From Helicobacteraceae bacterium (GTDB lineage Bacteria; Campylobacterota; Campylobacteria; Campylobacterales; Sulfurimonadaceae): a stretch of DNA of 38,849 bases. The DNA lies in contig WGDB01000146.1 of the NCBI GenBank assembly GCA_015493495.1, positions 1 through 38,849 on the forward strand, in the 5' to 3' direction. Both the position numbers and the translations under genes were made by a program. Shown here piece after piece: positions 8,716 to 17,087 of this stretch; position 1 is the first letter of the stretch; the number at the start of each line of letters is the position of its first letter. Under the pieces are notes generated by a model. The model saw only the letters and a list, made by a program, of their open reading frames with translations, did not search any database and had not been told where the DNA came from.

Positions 8716-10011
8716 TTAAACTCCAAAGTGTAATTCGCGATGGCAGTTTGGACATACAGCAATGGCATTATCTACGTTATCTTTTCCACCGTCAGCTAAT
8801 CTAATTTGATGATGTACTTCAAGATAGGGTGTATTGTCTTTGGCTCTAATAAATGGTGCATCACACCCACATTTCTCACATACACCATTAGCTCGTTCTA
8901 AGACTTCAACAATTACATCTGCATTACGTTTGAACCCTCTTGAGACTATTTGAACTTCAGAAGCATATTCACTTGCTTGTTCAAGACGTTTTCGTCTGCC
9001 TTGACTCATCAGCTTAGATTCTACAATGTTCTTCTCAAGTTCTGCATTGATATCATCCAAGAAAACTGGACTTTCAATCACATCTAGCTCATAAACTTCA
9101 GACCAACCACCTGCTTGAGACCTCGTGGCTTTAAGTGGTGTGCCATCACTCACCTTTACTAACATACTCACAGAAAATGGAAGGGCAAGCTTTCTTAGAT
9201 TTCTGATTGAAATTAAATTTACACATTCTTTGGTTTTAGTGTCATCACTATATTTGTATATCTCTTTTTCACCTGGCTGAAACTCTAAGATATGCTTGTT
9301 TAACACTTGAACTCTATTGGGATCAGAAACAAAGAGTTCACGCTTATCTTCCCACCCAATGATCTCTCCTATGTATTGAACAGTACCCAAGTTCGTAGTA
9401 GTTGAGATATAAAAGGTAATTGGATTGTCTGGAGTAGGTTCTTGCTCTTTTAAGTACACCGTTGTTCCACTGCTGTATGGCTGAATATAGGAGGTGATAT
9501 TTGGGTTAATCTCTTGGGCAGTAATAATCTCTGTTAAAACTGTCTCATAGACCCCATTCTCAAAGAAAGCATTATTTGATAACGGTTCAATGGTACTATT
9601 CTCGTTGTCCAAAATATATTTTAATAGTTCGCTCTTAATGGTTTGTTTTCCTAGTGGAATAGCATTGAGACCATTTTGTAAAAGGTGTGTTGAATCAAGT
9701 AAATCATTGTCTATAAATTGAATAAGTTTGAGTCTAAAATAATTATCGGCAGTAAAGCTATCAGATAAAATGTATTCCTCATCATTTGCTAATAACTCAT
9801 CTTCACCAATATCACTTTTGATTACAATGGTTTTGATAGCTATTTTTTGGATGGGCTTAGAAATGTAGATGTAGACAATATCTCCAATATTTATTCGATT
9901 GTTACTAGGGTTAGTCCAGTCTACCTCTCCCAACTCTTTAAAAGCATCTATAGCATTGAATTGTGAAGGATTACTACTTATTAACCAATTGGTAATTTCT
10001 GCTTTGCTCAT
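8716..10011 (-). CDS. HNH endonuclease with EVE/PUA-like N-terminal domain
   Basis: The C-terminal 60 residues form an HNH nuclease with a zinc ribbon: C378/C381, catalytic region EVHH at about 398-401, a DNA (Asp-Asn-Ala) stretch and CPNCH at 420-424. The N-terminus (WLISSNPSQF... GDIVYIYISKP) resembles an EVE/PUA-like domain that reads modified bases. This pairing suggests a modification-dependent (type IV-like) restriction nuclease. The ATG at 10011 (431 residues) is preferred, with AAGG about 8 nt upstream; a longer in-frame extension to 10092 is unlikely. It sits next to the integrase at the left end of the element. EVE assignment is by eye and less sure than HNH. Confidence 0.75.
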   Translation of the reverse strand: MSKAEITNWLISSNPSQFNAIDAFKELGEVDWTNPSNNRINIGDIVYIYISKPIQKIAIKTIVIKSDIGEDELLANDEEYILSDSFTADNYFRLKLIQFIDNDLLDSTHLLQNGLNAIPLGKQTIKSELLKYILDNENSTIEPLSNNAFFENGVYETVLTEIITAQEINPNITSYIQPYSSGTTVYLKEQEPTPDNPITFYISTTTNLGTVQYIGEIIGWEDKRELFVSDPNRVQVLNKHILEFQPGEKEIYKYSDDTKTKECVNLISIRNLRKLALPFSVSMLVKVSDGTPLKATRSQAGGWSEVYELDVIESPVFLDDINAELEKNIVESKLMSQGRRKRLEQASEYASEVQIVSRGFKRNADVIVEVLERANGVCEKCGCDAPFIRAKDNTPYLEVHHQIRLADGGKDNVDNAIAVCPNCHRELHFGV

Positions 10012-10124
10012 GATCAAACCTTTGTTTAGTATGCGGTAAGAATAATAAAAAAAAGTGTGGAAATAATGTGAGTACAAAATGTAATAAAACATCTTGTACT
10101 AATAGGAAAGAAAGGGGCTTAGAA

Positions 10125-11333
10125 CTATGCAAACAGCTTATCAACACGCTCATCACGTTTGTTCTCATTTACGTTTGAGTGCTTGATGTAATAATCCATA
10201 GTTGTACTCAATTTTTTGTGTGTGAGTTGTTTTTGGATATATGGCAAACTGACTCCCATCTCAAGCATATTACTGGCGAATGAATGTCTAGTCGCATACA
10301 ATGTTCGATACTCGATGTTTAACTTTTTTAAAAGTGGCTTGAAGTAGGCATCTACAATAGCCTTGGGCTGATAAAATGGCTTCAGAGTGTTTGGATTAGG
10401 AAAGATCCACTCTTGACTCTTAGACGTGCTCTTTAGAGCTAATAACTCTTGCTTTACAGGTTCAGGCATGTCTATCACATTGATCGTACCAGTCTTGGTA
10501 CTATTTCTTAACTTACCATGACGTATGCTTCTTTGCAGAGTGATTTTATACTCTTCGAAATCTATATCAGAATACTTAAGGGCTATCGATTCGCCAGTTC
10601 TAATACCGCAATAAAACAGCGTAGTAAGATAAGGTTTTAACCAACCATCAGCTGCTCCTAATATAGCCTTGACTTCTTCCGATGAGTAGTAGTCATGCTC
10701 AGGTTTATCGCGAGTCACAAATCGTTTGGATCGCCTGTCTACCAAGTCCATTAGATTTTTGCTCAAATACTCATTCATGTAGGCAAACTTGAAAATCATG
10801 TTCATGACACGATGGTACTTTTTATATCGTGAAAAACTCATAGGGTGTTTAGTCAATAGCTTTTTCTTCCACTCTTTGAGATCAGAGACCTTGATATCAT
10901 CTAAAAGCATCTCGTCAAAGTCTTCCGCAATATGTTTCTTGTAGATGTTTTCGTAGTCTAGTTGTATGTCAGCCATTCGGTTGTCACTCTCTTCTTGTAT
11001 AGCATCCCACGCAATATCTTTGAAGTAAACATTGCCATCGGTTAGGTCATTATTCTCAAGAAAGTGGTTGAATGCAATAGCGAATTTATCTCGCTCAATT
11101 TGTTGCATCAACCGTTTAGTATAAGGCTTCCCTAGACTAAATCTAGCACGATCTTTACCCTGTGTTCTATATGTTGGATAGAGTCGGTAATCAATATAAA
11201 GGATGTTCTTGTCGTTTGAATAGACTCTAACACTCTTTATAATTTCATTTAGCTCAATGGCACTATTTACTTGGATAACGTTCTTGGATTTACGTTTATG
11301 GGGTATATCCGTTTTGGGTTGTGTTACTCTCAT
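10125..11333 (-). CDS. int: Tyrosine recombinase (integrase)
   Basis: This site-specific recombinase is the likely enzyme for integration into and excision from the tRNA gene. The catalytic C-terminal domain shows Arg 245 (CGIRTGES), a Lys-containing beta-hairpin near 280, YATRH with Arg 349, His 372 (QLTHKKLS) and the nucleophile Tyr at 381/382 (TTMDYYIKH). The first box histidine is replaced by Tyr 346, which is seen in some phage integrases. The middle (about 110-205) is a SAM-like core-binding domain. An AAGGAG site precedes the ATG at 11333. The length of 402 residues is normal. It lies about 1.6 kb from attL, as usual for tRNA-targeting integrases. Confidence 0.93.
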   Translation of the reverse strand: MRVTQPKTDIPHKRKSKNVIQVNSAIELNEIIKSVRVYSNDKNILYIDYRLYPTYRTQGKDRARFSLGKPYTKRLMQQIERDKFAIAFNHFLENNDLTDGNVYFKDIAWDAIQEESDNRMADIQLDYENIYKKHIAEDFDEMLLDDIKVSDLKEWKKKLLTKHPMSFSRYKKYHRVMNMIFKFAYMNEYLSKNLMDLVDRRSKRFVTRDKPEHDYYSSEEVKAILGAADGWLKPYLTTLFYCGIRTGESIALKYSDIDFEEYKITLQRSIRHGKLRNSTKTGTINVIDMPEPVKQELLALKSTSKSQEWIFPNPNTLKPFYQPKAIVDAYFKPLLKKLNIEYRTLYATRHSFASNMLEMGVSLPYIQKQLTHKKLSTTMDYYIKHSNVNENKRDERVDKLFA

Positions 11334-11430
11334 AACAGCTCCTTTAGATTTAAGTATAGGTCTAAATAAGTGCTATACACTTGTTCAGACACTTTTATAA
11401 TATGTGTTTATGTAGTCTTGAACCAGCACA

Positions 11431-11469
11431 AAAGAGGCTCTACTACCCAAAAGGTAGTAGAGCCTCTTT
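11431..11469 (-). terminator. Strong terminator hairpin after the polymerase operon
   Basis: AAAGAGGCTCTACTACC (11431-11447) and GGTAGTAGAGCCTCTTT (11453-11469) form a perfect 17-bp stem with a 5-nt loop. On the minus strand it ends in a short T run, 12 nt past the stop of the last polymerase frame, and would end that operon before the integrase promoter. Confidence 0.75.
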
Positions 11470-11480
11470 GGGAGTGCTGT

Positions 11481-12206
11481 TCAATCCATAAACATGGTCA
11501 CTGGATTGCTCAAACCTCTATTGACAAGAAGATCGATCCAGTCCTTAAAATTGTTATCGCTCTCATAGTGCATGCGTTTGAGCATGTAGCGTATAAGAGC
11601 TCGATTGCTTGTACTGTTAAAGATAACATTGGAAACAAAGGGAACACGCTTAGCATTTTTGAGACTGTTGACCGTAACAGTGACCTTTGTATATGCAAAC
11701 CTGTTCACAATGTGATCATACTTTGGAACATCACTGTTAAAAGGGTGTACTCCCTGGATAAGTGCTCTGCAAAAGTGTCTCACACAGTCAGCTTGGGAAC
11801 TACCTCTATTTCGTACATTTTGCTTTGACCTGTTGGCATAATAATTGACAAGCTCAGGTGTAGCTCTTATCCCCTTCTTCTTTCGTAAAGTATTCATCAC
11901 CGCTCGATGTGCTTTAAACTCATCCATGGTCTTAAACGGTCGTGTAGACCCATCACTTAACACTTCACGTTTAAAGTCATAATCAAGACCGTACTTCTTT
12001 TCCTCAGTCATCATCACAATGTCATTAGTGTCACTGTCATCATCGAGAACATCTAAGATGGTGCTAAGTCTTATTTGATCATAAGTCTTTATCTCAGTAT
12101 CGTGACAGTGCTCTAATAATGTACGAGCCTGTTCATCTCTAGAACCATCAAGCCTATGACCGACTTTTGCCAATAAGGGGTAGATAATCTTTGTATTAGT
12201 TTTCAC
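11481..12206 (-). CDS. Family B DNA polymerase (piPolB-like), C-terminal part
   Basis: This frame continues the polymerase past the KTRG motif: about 241 residues starting KTNTKIIYPLLAKVGHRLD, with a thumb-like stretch KKYGLDYDFKREV and a long C-terminal region without other recognised motifs. It overlaps the middle frame by 11 nt and is shifted +1 to it. A GTG at 12206 with GGAG 6 nt upstream is a plausible start; TTG at 12218 is also in frame. Skipping the T of the middle frame's TAA stop (AAC-T-AAT) would join the two frames. It could be a separate subunit made by coupled re-initiation, the product of +1 frameshifting, or a piece of a damaged gene. Confidence 0.7.
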   Translation of the reverse strand: MKTNTKIIYPLLAKVGHRLDGSRDEQARTLLEHCHDTEIKTYDQIRLSTILDVLDDDSDTNDIVMMTEEKKYGLDYDFKREVLSDGSTRPFKTMDEFKAHRAVMNTLRKKKGIRATPELVNYYANRSKQNVRNRGSSQADCVRHFCRALIQGVHPFNSDVPKYDHIVNRFAYTKVTVTVNSLKNAKRVPFVSNVIFNSTSNRALIRYMLKRMHYESDNNFKDWIDLLVNRGLSNPVTMFMD

Positions 12207-13062
12207 TGTAAGCTCCAATCTGACCTCTAGTCTTTATGTTATAGACACTGTTGACAGCATGCTTTATCTCAATAAACTCATCTTCATCCCAAGCTTTACG
12301 AGCATTTTTGAGTAGAACTAAAGCAGGAAATTCTAGAAGCTTTTGATAAAGTATGGGATCAACGTCTTCAAACTTCTTAAAGATTTTATCGCCACTCTCC
12401 AATGCTTTATAAATATCATCGTGAAATGTATCTTGTAAACAGTCATGAAAGGCTGGATCGTTTTTACTGCTGGTTTTATAGAGCACACCGTCTGTAGTGG
12501 CTGAGATCGTCAAATAATCATGCCCTTGAGTGTTTAACTCATCCATAGCGACTAAAAGAGAAGCAAGTGAAGCTCTTAGCCCACCTGTGATCATAGTTGC
12601 AAAGTAAGCTTGAGATACAGCAGAAAAGCCACTTGTAAAAGCTCCAGTTTGACGAAGATCGAAACCACTTTTAGGATTGATGCCTTGTCCAGTCTTGCCA
12701 TATAAAGTATTTGCAACAAGCTTGTATAGACCGTCTCGGAGTTTATCCTTATCTATCTTTGCTTGATTACGTTTGTCAATAAGATGTTTCATGGCATCTC
12801 TAAAAATAAAACCATCTAAACTCTCTACTACGAAAGCCTCGATATATTTTATTTCTGCACCCTGTCTAATCGCTAGATTGATTTCTGGGATCGTTGAGAC
12901 AGTCCTACCTTCAAGTGGTTGGACTAAACCATACTTGGCATCACGTACACTGAGAGAAGGGTGTAAAGTGTCATCAGGAAAGCTAAACTCTATGTCCGCA
13001 AAACCTACCACCAATTTACTACCATCAAAGTCTGCAACAGCTTTTTTAATTTTATCAATCAT
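12196..13062 (-). CDS. Family B DNA polymerase (piPolB-like), palm/fingers part with motifs B and C
   Basis: This 288-residue frame carries polymerase motif B (K114-LVANTLYG), motif C as TTDG (189-192) in place of the usual DTDS, and KTRG (277-280). In family B enzymes a KxY motif normally sits there; TTDG with KTRG is the pattern I recall for primer-independent PolB. Between the start and motif B lies a region of TPR2-like length. The ATG at 13062 overlaps the stop of the exonuclease frame by 8 nt and has AGGA 7 nt upstream; a TTG at 13068 is also possible. The frame is +1 relative to its upstream neighbour. Without the other two pieces it would lack motif A and the proofreading domain. Confidence 0.8.
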   Translation of the reverse strand: MIDKIKKAVADFDGSKLVVGFADIEFSFPDDTLHPSLSVRDAKYGLVQPLEGRTVSTIPEINLAIRQGAEIKYIEAFVVESLDGFIFRDAMKHLIDKRNQAKIDKDKLRDGLYKLVANTLYGKTGQGINPKSGFDLRQTGAFTSGFSAVSQAYFATMITGGLRASLASLLVAMDELNTQGHDYLTISATTDGVLYKTSSKNDPAFHDCLQDTFHDDIYKALESGDKIFKKFEDVDPILYQKLLEFPALVLLKNARKAWDEDEFIEIKHAVNSVYNIKTRGQIGAYSEN

Positions 13063-14125
13063 CACCAAGTCCTAGACTATAGTTGTTCTTCTTGAGTACC
13101 TTATATTCAATCACTTCAGGTGCAGTCCCAAAGTCTGCAATAGGCAGCATTCCCATAACACTTGGATAAGCTGAAGAGAAGTCTATATCCAAGATAAGCT
13201 CACCTTTGACCTCACCAACAACATAAGAGTTGTTAAGACCGCCAAGGTAAGCTCTTTGTGCAAGGTTCAAACCTTTTTGATAGATGCTGTTGTCTTGTGT
13301 AAATTGGGACTCAAATGTACCTTCTGGAAAGTGCTTGAGTATATACTTCTTGTATATTTTCACAGTGGCACTTCCAATAGTTGTAAAACGTATGTTAGTG
13401 GAACCGTTAATAGTGTTTAAGATGTACTGCAGTTTGATAAAAAGCATCAGAGTGATAACAGCATCATGAACGGCATACTCTTCAAAACGATCAGGATCAC
13501 ACTTTAGTAGTGTCAGCATGTCTTCTTTCTCAGCAACTGTCAATGGCTTCTTGTGGTACTTCTCATCTAGCAGAGAACTCGCCTTCTCTAACGTACGGTG
13601 TGAAAGTGGAAGCAATAGCATCGTGTCGCCAAGAATAAGTTTGATGTTTATAACCTTTTCACTTTTGAGCTTAAAGGGAAAACGTATAGATCTATATGTG
13701 AGGAGAGTGTTGTATGCAAAATCGAAATATTTTGATATTTGTTTGCGGTTAGAGAACATTGAGAATTCCGCTGCGCAGAAGTGACAGACTAAAGTTATAC
13801 GATATTCCACAATCTCAGCGTCCAAAACACCTGCAAGATCATAGATCGTTTGAAAAACATCGTTACTGCTTAAGCGTTTATCGTCATCTATATAAGTGAT
13901 CTTGGTCTCATACGTACCTGTCTTTGTATTATAGACTGCGAACTGAAAACTCAGACAGAGATTATTATATTCATCGATACGAGTGTACTCAGTATCGACG
14001 GCTGCAATGATCTCTGGGTCTTTCTTCTTCTCTTTCTTCTTCTTGTCTTTGCTCAGATGCTCAGAGGGCGTTCCCTCCGAGTCTGAAATCTCTCCATTGG
14101 GAAAGATCCCAACGTAGTCGATCAT
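13055..14125 (-). CDS. Family B DNA polymerase (piPolB-like), exonuclease domain and motif A
   Basis: This 356-residue frame has the 3'-5' exonuclease motifs Exo I (D44-T-E46), an Exo II-like stretch (HFCAAEFSMF) and Exo III (YAVHD), then polymerase motif A DFSSAYPS with catalytic Asp 315. A lysine-rich charged segment lies at 26-36. It stops (TGA) 41 residues after the motif A aspartate, where other family B polymerases run straight on. Its ATG overlaps the stop of the upstream gene (ATGA). Skipping the T of GAT-T-GAT at the stop would fuse it to the next frame. The three pieces add up to about 885 residues, a plausible size for piPolB. Confidence 0.85.
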   Translation of the reverse strand: MIDYVGIFPNGEISDSEGTPSEHLSKDKKKKEKKKDPEIIAAVDTEYTRIDEYNNLCLSFQFAVYNTKTGTYETKITYIDDDKRLSSNDVFQTIYDLAGVLDAEIVEYRITLVCHFCAAEFSMFSNRKQISKYFDFAYNTLLTYRSIRFPFKLKSEKVINIKLILGDTMLLLPLSHRTLEKASSLLDEKYHKKPLTVAEKEDMLTLLKCDPDRFEEYAVHDAVITLMLFIKLQYILNTINGSTNIRFTTIGSATVKIYKKYILKHFPEGTFESQFTQDNSIYQKGLNLAQRAYLGGLNNSYVVGEVKGELILDIDFSSAYPSVMGMLPIADFGTAPEVIEYKVLKKNNYSLGLGDD

Positions 14126-14598
14126 GAGGCTTTCTCAAGTCCCATATCGAAGTTTTCTTCATTACCAGCAACTTTTTCAGTTTCAAGAACTTCTAGAGTG
14201 TTCTTTGTTACCAATAAGTATGCGTCAAAGAGAGTTTTTTTAATACGATGTTGATGACTGTACTTCCAAGTCGTATCCGCTCCATATGTATGGGTATAAA
14301 TCTTAATGATGACATATGCATTTTCTACAGAATAGTGTAGAGCTTTCCCGTCTTTAGCATCTCTACCTGCGTCGGCATTCCCTTGTTGTGTATTGCGCAA
14401 AGGGAACTGAGTTGGCTTATCCCCACGTTCTGACCTAATGGCATCAAACTTGATTACTTTGGATTCAAGTAACCAGTCGGCTATCCCATCCTCGTTTGTC
14501 AATACTAGAAAATTGGTTTGTTCAAACCGGTTTTTACCAGCTTCAATAATGGATTGTGTTTTTATAGTGCTTTCTGCACTTTTTGTTAGAGTAGACAT
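14122..14598 (-). CDS. Hypothetical protein, first gene of the polymerase operon
   Basis: I do not recognise this 158-residue protein. It is soluble, with no membrane segment or signal peptide, an asparagine/aspartate-rich middle (RNTQQGNADAGRDAKDG) and an acidic C-terminus. AAGGAG lies just before the ATG at 14598, which is a better start than the in-frame ATG at 14628. Its stop overlaps the polymerase start by 4 nt, so translation is coupled. A role as a replication accessory factor such as a DNA-binding protein is suggested only by position. Confidence 0.7.
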   Translation of the reverse strand: MSTLTKSAESTIKTQSIIEAGKNRFEQTNFLVLTNEDGIADWLLESKVIKFDAIRSERGDKPTQFPLRNTQQGNADAGRDAKDGKALHYSVENAYVIIKIYTHTYGADTTWKYSHQHRIKKTLFDAYLLVTKNTLEVLETEKVAGNEENFDMGLEKAS

Positions 14599-14662
14599 TA
14601 TGTCTCCTTCTCTTGATAATAGAAACATCTATATAGTTGTTTCTACAGTTGTTTGACGAGAG

Positions 14663-15169
14663 TTAGATACCCTCGTGTTCCTTGGTGTTATTTGCAGAAT
14701 AAAAATCCTCAAAACCAGACCAATTAACTATAAAAAAGTTTTTATAGTCAGGATCAAATTGGGGAAATGTTGCAGTAAAAACCATAGTCTTATCACCAGT
14801 CCAACAGGTCGTGTCAACTAGACATACATCAACTACATACTGACTCAATTGATACCCAACAACGGATTCATCTGCTATCAGTTTTTTGTAAATGTATTCC
14901 GCTTCAGCTAAGAAAATCACCATCCCTACAACGGGGGTATGGATTATAAATATTGGCTCCTCCTCCCATATACCTGTTCTAACGTTAGACGGAGTCATTC
15001 TTAACTCTTCTCCAGCAAAACTAATCATTTTGATACCCTTTTTTTTTAGTACATCGGTAGAATGAAGAACAAGCTCTTCAAATAGCTGACAAGAACGAAA
15101 TGCTCTTCTAAAGGTGATTTTAACGCGATGTAGAATGCGATAATGGGTATTTTTAAGAGAATTAAACAT
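14663..15169 (-). CDS. Hypothetical protein
   Basis: This 168-residue frame has no family I recognise. It ends with an acidic tail (YSANNTKEHEGI). The ATG at 15169 lacks a clear ribosome site; an internal ATG at residue 48 (MISFAGEE) follows an AAAGGG run and could be the real start, giving about 121 residues. It lies 64 nt upstream of the polymerase-operon gene on the same strand and diverges from the gene at 15243, so it may belong to the replication module of the element. Confidence 0.55.
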   Translation of the reverse strand: MFNSLKNTHYRILHRVKITFRRAFRSCQLFEELVLHSTDVLKKKGIKMISFAGEELRMTPSNVRTGIWEEEPIFIIHTPVVGMVIFLAEAEYIYKKLIADESVVGYQLSQYVVDVCLVDTTCWTGDKTMVFTATFPQFDPDYKNFFIVNWSGFEDFYSANNTKEHEGI

Positions 15170-15242
15170 GCTATTCTAGGGAGTGTGTGTTAATATAAAC
15201 AGATAAGACAGCTTTATAGTTTATAGGGCATAAATAATATTT

Positions 15243-16112
15243 TTGAGGTACCTACTATTGCATAATTTAAAAAAAATTAAAATCTGTCCAATATGTGACT
15301 CAGATAAAGAGACTACCTACCTTGGTATATCGTATGTAGGCACCCACCTTGAAAAATTATTCGTCTGCAAAAATCGGTATAAACATAGAGAAAATAAATA
15401 TGTCTATTATGTAGCAAAAGTAAGAACTGAAATTCCTCATAAAAAAAGCCAAGATAAAGAGGGACAAAAAGATAAACCACTTACTCATAATGAAAAGTCC
15501 AAGAAACGTACTGAAATTAATGATAAGTATGAGTCTGTTATCGTTATAAAGGATGAACAGAGGTTTACAATAAAACTTTCACAAAGAGTCATGTGCCCAA
15601 AATATCAAGAACATGAAGACCAGACTGAGAATACTGAATTCAAGTACGTGAATGTCAAGGGTAATGAAAATCGGTTTTATTGCAGAGGACATCAAATTAA
15701 GAAACATAACGTATATGAATTTAGGTACACACCCGTTAAAACAACTTACAGACTAAAAGACTTACTTGAACAGATATCAGAACACCTTTTGAAGCGACTT
15801 AGAAAGATCCATGACAGCAAACAAGTATATGACGTTAAGATAGATAAAGAAGGTCTTGTAGACTATCTATTGTCGATCAAACTATCGACTTATATCATTG
15901 CTAGATTATTCCATACTACTCAAAACAAAATTTACAATATAAAGAAAAAGAGGGAAGAACAATATATTGCCGCAGTGCGAAAAGTAAATTCAGACCCTTC
16001 GACTAAGAGTAAAAATAGCAGTGTGTTCATGCTACAAGTCGAACTCACAAACGAAGACTACGTGAGGATCACTTTGGAAAAAAATTATAAGCCCACAAGT
16101 AAAAAAAAATGA
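15243..16112 (+). CDS. Hypothetical basic protein with zinc-knuckle-like N-terminus
   Basis: The 289-residue product is very rich in Lys and Glu and begins with a CPICDSD...FVCKNRYKH pattern that could bind zinc, plus CPKYQEH and CRGHQ further on. A segment near 205-240 (YLLSIKLSTYIIARLFHTTQNKIYNIKKKRE) looks like a helix-turn-helix of resolvase or sigma-4 type. There is no ATG; TTG at 15243 or 15258 (GAGG about 10 nt upstream) must serve as start. It diverges from the rest of the replication module. DNA-binding regulator of the element is a reasonable guess only. Confidence 0.55.
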   Translation: MRYLLLHNLKKIKICPICDSDKETTYLGISYVGTHLEKLFVCKNRYKHRENKYVYYVAKVRTEIPHKKSQDKEGQKDKPLTHNEKSKKRTEINDKYESVIVIKDEQRFTIKLSQRVMCPKYQEHEDQTENTEFKYVNVKGNENRFYCRGHQIKKHNVYEFRYTPVKTTYRLKDLLEQISEHLLKRLRKIHDSKQVYDVKIDKEGLVDYLLSIKLSTYIIARLFHTTQNKIYNIKKKREEQYIAAVRKVNSDPSTKSKNSSVFMLQVELTNEDYVRITLEKNYKPTSKKK

Positions 16113-16474
16113 AAATATCTCCCTCTCCCCATAGCGACTAACTACACCGAATTATATGACCCCCGGCTCTATGAGTTGGGTGAGTAAAGAGCAGACTGTG
16201 TGCCTAGCGTGCCAATAGTGAGATTTTCATTGAACTATGGGGTCGAAAATTGAGACCATTTTGTATCGAATCATTACAAAACAATTTTTTTGTAATTTTT
16301 GATATAAACATGGGCATAGTATTTTGGTGAATAAGTTGTACGATCAACTTGTTTTCTAGGTCAAGTGAGTTTTGTTTTGTTTTAGGCATAATTTTGCCTT
16401 GTAAATTCAAATTGACAATCTGAATAGGTATAATTCGAAATAAGGATGTATGCATTGAAAAAAATTGATCCATC
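16113..16474. other. Non-coding junction with internal att-like scar
   Basis: No convincing gene was found. GACCCCCGGCT (16158-16168), one extra C, then TATGAG (16170-16175) repeats the anticodon-arm part of attL/attR (8554-8570). It is followed by TAAAGAG, as attL is. The rest is AT-rich and probably holds the promoter of the methyltransferase fragment. Confidence 0.6.
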
Positions 16475-16801
16475 ATGTATTTATTGGAAGATATTGAAAA
16501 TGAATTATCGGGGCTAAAACCCGAGACATTCCCAAAGCGATATAGTTTTCATAAGTATTGGGGAAAAAGACCAGCAAATATATTTAGTGAATTAATAGAT
16601 TTTTTTTCTAATGAAGATGAAAAAATCCTTGATCCATTTAATGGTAGTGGGATAACAATAACTGAAGCTATTATAAAAGATAGACAAGGCTATGGATTTG
16701 ACCTAAACCCTATTGCAGTTGATTTAACAAGGGCTACAATAGAGCATACAAGAGTTAAAGACTTTTTGCAACGTTCAAATGATTTAGTTAGTCGTTCATA
16801 G
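16475..16801 (+). pseudogene. Truncated DNA methyltransferase (N-terminal part)
   Basis: The 108 residues match the start of a DNA amino-methyltransferase: a KYWGKRPANIF motif, SAM motif I as ILDPFNGSGITI and an acidic GFDLNPIA after strand 2. The catalytic (D/N/S)PP(Y/F) motif and the target-recognition domain are missing, and the protein stops shortly after. A working enzyme would be about 250-450 residues. This looks like a leftover of a restriction-modification gene cut off when the neighbouring operon was acquired. Confidence 0.7.
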
Positions 16802-16923
16802 CTCATTGTAAAATACCTTAATATGATTGTTAATACATATATTCGCATTACTCAGCTTCAATTATTATGAAGAGACCCTTATGTTAAGAAACGAAAAAAA
16901 ATATATTATGATATTGTTTTAAT

Positions 16924-17058
16924 ATGAAACACAATCAAAAAGAAGTATTCGAGCATATTGATATTATTAAAGCTAAAGAGAAAAAGACTCAACAAGAAAA
17001 TGTTAAATCACTCAAGATAGTTACAGAAGAGATTAAAAAGAGTTTGCAAATGATATGA
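16924..17058 (+). CDS. Possible small charged peptide before the Septu-like operon
   Basis: A 44-codon frame from ATG 16924 encodes a highly charged, probably helical peptide (many Lys, Glu, Gln). There is no clear ribosome site. It ends 29 nt before the ATPase gene. It may be real or chance; the remaining sequence between 16802 and 17087 shows nothing else. Confidence 0.25.
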   Translation: MKHNQKEVFEHIDIIKAKEKKTQQENVKSLKIVTEEIKKSLQMI

Positions 17059-17087
17059 TCTGTAAAAGTATAAATGGAGTTCGATAA

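Noticed and set aside
11370-11828. A 152-residue plus-strand frame over the terminator and the end of the polymerase
   Set aside because: It runs through the 17-bp terminator stem and opposite a motif-supported polymerase frame; no ribosome site.
16204-16476. A 90-residue minus-strand frame before the methyltransferase fragment
   Set aside because: No ribosome site, no recognisable domain and it covers the promoter region of the plus-strand gene; not supported.
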